A stretch of 42,916 bases of DNA, taken from contig JAYEJA010000104.1 of assembly GCA_034660395.1 (NCBI GenBank), forward strand, positions 1 to 42,916, in the 5' to 3' direction. Below, piece after piece: positions 41,203-42,916 of this stretch. The DNA is from JAQVEM01 sp034660395 (GTDB lineage Bacteria > Actinomycetota > Humimicrobiia > Humimicrobiales > Humimicrobiaceae). The notes under the pieces were generated by a model, which saw only the letters and a list, made by a program, of their open reading frames with translations, did not search any database and was not told the DNA's origin. Within the stretch, counting starts at the first letter, position 1; the number at the start of each line of letters is the position of its first letter. The translations under genes and the position numbers were made by a program.

Positions 41203-42916
41203 TTGAAAGTAACTCTTAACTGGGTAAAGGAATTCCTGGATGCGGACAGGCTTGATTATGAGAAAATAGCTGATTTGCTTACAATGAGCGGTTCCGAGGT
41301 TAAAAAAATTGAGGATTTTGGGAGCAAATTTAGAAATATAGTGGTGGGAAAGATTAAAGATTTCAGGCAGCATCCGGATGCTGATAAATTATCTGTATGC
41401 AGGGTTGATACAGGAACAAAAATATCGGATATAGTATGCGGCGCAAGTAATTTTAAAAATGGTGATTTGGCAGCTGTCGCACTTCCGGGTGCAGTTATAA
41501 AAGGGACCACTATAAAAAGAAGCAAAATAAGGGGACAGGTATCTGAAGGAATGATGTGTTCCGAAGAGGAGCTGGGCCTTTCACAGGAGTCTGAAGGGAT
41601 AATGATTCTGGAAAACGGCTCAAGTGCCGGAGAAAGTTTTGCAAGTTCAACAGGGCTGGATGATGTCGCTTTAGAGCTTGAGATAACTCCCAACAGGCCT
41701 GATTGTCTGAGTATAATGGGTATTGCAAGGGAGATAAGTGCGCTGGCAGGTTACGGGTTCAGGATACCTGATTGTAGTCTTGAAAAAAGGTTAAATACGG
41801 ATTCGGATTTTTCTATTAAAATAAGGGAAAAGAATTTGTGCTCGCGCTACTCGGCAAAAATTTTTAAGAATATCCCCGGTGCAGAGTCTCCCGGGTGGCT
41901 TAAAAACAGGTTAATAATGTGTGATGTCAGGCCGGTAAACCTTATTGTTGACCTGACAAATTATGTTATGCTTGAGACAGGGCAGCCGCTACATGCTTTT
42001 GATAAAGACCTTCTGCATTCAAATAATATTATAGTAAGAAGGGCAGGAAAAGAAGAGAAAATCAAGGTAATTGATGGTTCTATAAGAACTCTTGATAGTA
42101 ATGCGCTCGTAATAGCAGATGAAGAAAAGGCGGTAGCCATAGCTGGAATCATGGGAGGAATGGATACTGAAATAGGAGAGGATACAAAAAATGTATTTTT
42201 AGAGTCTGCAAACTTTGATGGGCCTGCGATAATGAGAACTTCCAAGAAGCTGGGGCTTCGTTCAGAAGCATCAAACAGATTTGAGAAAAAAATCGACCCC
42301 CTTATCACAATATTCGCAATAGGAAGGTTCGAGGATATTTTAAATAAAATTACAGGTTTAAATGTAAAAGGCTGCATATATGATGAATTTTTTAAAAAGA
42401 AGAGGGAGAGAAAAGTAACTTTAAGGATAAAGGAAGTAGAAAATGTTCTGGGTAAAAGTATAAAAAAGAATACAATATCGGATATACTTAAGAGTTTGAA
42501 TATTAGAAATAAGGTACAGAAAGATGCGATAGAAGCCATAGTGCCTTCTTTCAGGTATGAAGATCTGGAAAGGGAAATAGACCTGATTGAAGAAGTGGCA
42601 AGAATTTATGGATATAACAAACTGAATTCCATACCGACTCCTGCCAGTGATAAAAGGGGAAAGTATACATACTACCAGAAGAAAATCAGGGAAATAAGGC
42701 AGTCTCTGTGTGATATCGGTCTTAAGGAAGTTATAAACTACTCTTTCATAAATGAAGAAGAAATTAAGATATATAAGTTAAATCTTGAGAAAGATTACAA
42801 TAAAAATGTAGAAATACTGAACCCGATTAATGAAGATTTTAAATATTTGCGAACATCACTTCTTCCGGGACTAATGAAAAATATAAGGGGTAACATTAAT
42901 AGAAGCATGAAAGATA
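41203..42916 (+). CDS. pheT: Phenylalanyl-tRNA synthetase beta subunit, 3' partial
   Basis: The start is TTG 41203, giving MKVTLNWVKEFLD, the normal opening; AGAGGA lies about 12 nt upstream. Residues about 40-150 form the EMAP/OB tRNA-binding domain (HPDADKLSVCRVD, GEVVQIV-like VCGASNF, KSKIRG-like RSKIRGQVSEGMMCSEEELG). The B3/B4 editing domain has VRPVNLIVDLTNYVMLETGQ and PLHAFD. B5 and the catalytic-like core begin before the edge (EEVARIYGYNKL). The frame is open to 42916 with 571 whole codons, so about 220-230 residues are missing on the right. Confidence 0.96.
   Translation, partial: MKVTLNWVKEFLDADRLDYEKIADLLTMSGSEVKKIEDFGSKFRNIVVGKIKDFRQHPDADKLSVCRVDTGTKISDIVCGASNFKNGDLAAVALPGAVIKGTTIKRSKIRGQVSEGMMCSEEELGLSQESEGIMILENGSSAGESFASSTGLDDVALELEITPNRPDCLSIMGIAREISALAGYGFRIPDCSLEKRLNTDSDFSIKIREKNLCSRYSAKIFKNIPGAESPGWLKNRLIMCDVRPVNLIVDLTNYVMLETGQPLHAFDKDLLHSNNIIVRRAGKEEKIKVIDGSIRTLDSNALVIADEEKAVAIAGIMGGMDTEIGEDTKNVFLESANFDGPAIMRTSKKLGLRSEASNRFEKKIDPLITIFAIGRFEDILNKITGLNVKGCIYDEFFKKKRERKVTLRIKEVENVLGKSIKKNTISDILKSLNIRNKVQKDAIEAIVPSFRYEDLEREIDLIEEVARIYGYNKLNSIPTPASDKRGKYTYYQKKIREIRQSLCDIGLKEVINYSFINEEEIKIYKLNLEKDYNKNVEILNPINEDFKYLRTSLLPGLMKNIRGNINRSMKD

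Overview
The window is 42.9 kb of A+T-rich bacterial chromosome, dense with housekeeping genes and with few long gaps. The order polA-rpsA-coaE-uvrB-uvrA-uvrC-(holin-like)-rapZ-gap-pgk-tpiA-gpmI-secG is the order I know from Actinobacteria such as Streptomyces. The low G+C, the fused hisIE and the absence of yvcK and whiA after rapZ are unlike ordinary actinomycetes. My inference is a deep-branching, low-G+C, probably uncultured member of the Actinomycetota. A 16S or marker-gene tree would be needed to confirm this.

Layout: (1) 1-1.65 kb: 3' part of hisIE and ATP-type pfkA. (2) 1.7-2.3 kb: tRNA-Leu(CAA) on the minus strand, a strong promoter that runs directly into a terminator hairpin, and a fossil of a GGDEF domain. 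(3) 2.4-15.6 kb: polA, rpsA, coaE (no ATG/GTG/TTG start), the excision-repair genes uvrB-uvrA-uvrC, a small holin-like membrane gene and rapZ. (4) 15.8-20.9 kb: lower glycolysis (gap, pgk, tpiA, gpmI) and secG. (5) 21-27 kb: a lipoprotein of the oligopeptide-binding family whose two halves are in swapped order, tRNA-Leu(GAG), a TPR gene on the minus strand, a radical SAM gene of the AmmeMemoRadiSam type, tRNA-Cys and NADP-type glutamate dehydrogenase. (6) 27-34.9 kb: a membrane/coiled-coil protein next to a PAS-GGDEF-HD-GYP protein, then on the minus strand an SOS-controlled dnaE-type polymerase overlapping dinB, then a 3D-domain protein and a small PH/GRAM-like protein. (7) 35-42.9 kb: tRNA-Gly, thrS, a radical SAM/SPASM-like gene, and the infC-rpmI-rplT-pheS-pheT operon behind a structured leader with competing hairpins. 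pheT runs off the right edge.

Genes that work together: PolA and UvrABC carry out excision repair. The dnaE-like/dinB pair has a near-perfect LexA box placed between its -35 and -10 hexamers and forms a damage-inducible translesion pair. PfkA, GapA, Pgk, TpiA and GpmI cover most of glycolysis (no fba, eno or pyk here). ThrS, IF3, L35, L20, PheS and PheT form the classical translation cluster.

Items most worth a second look: the apparent circular permutation of the substrate-binding lipoprotein (21145-22878); the infC leader with three mutually exclusive pairings; the missing canonical start codons of infC and coaE, with a third similar case ahead of the lipoprotein gene; the SOS-controlled polymerase pair; and the promoter that meets a terminator within about 5 nt.
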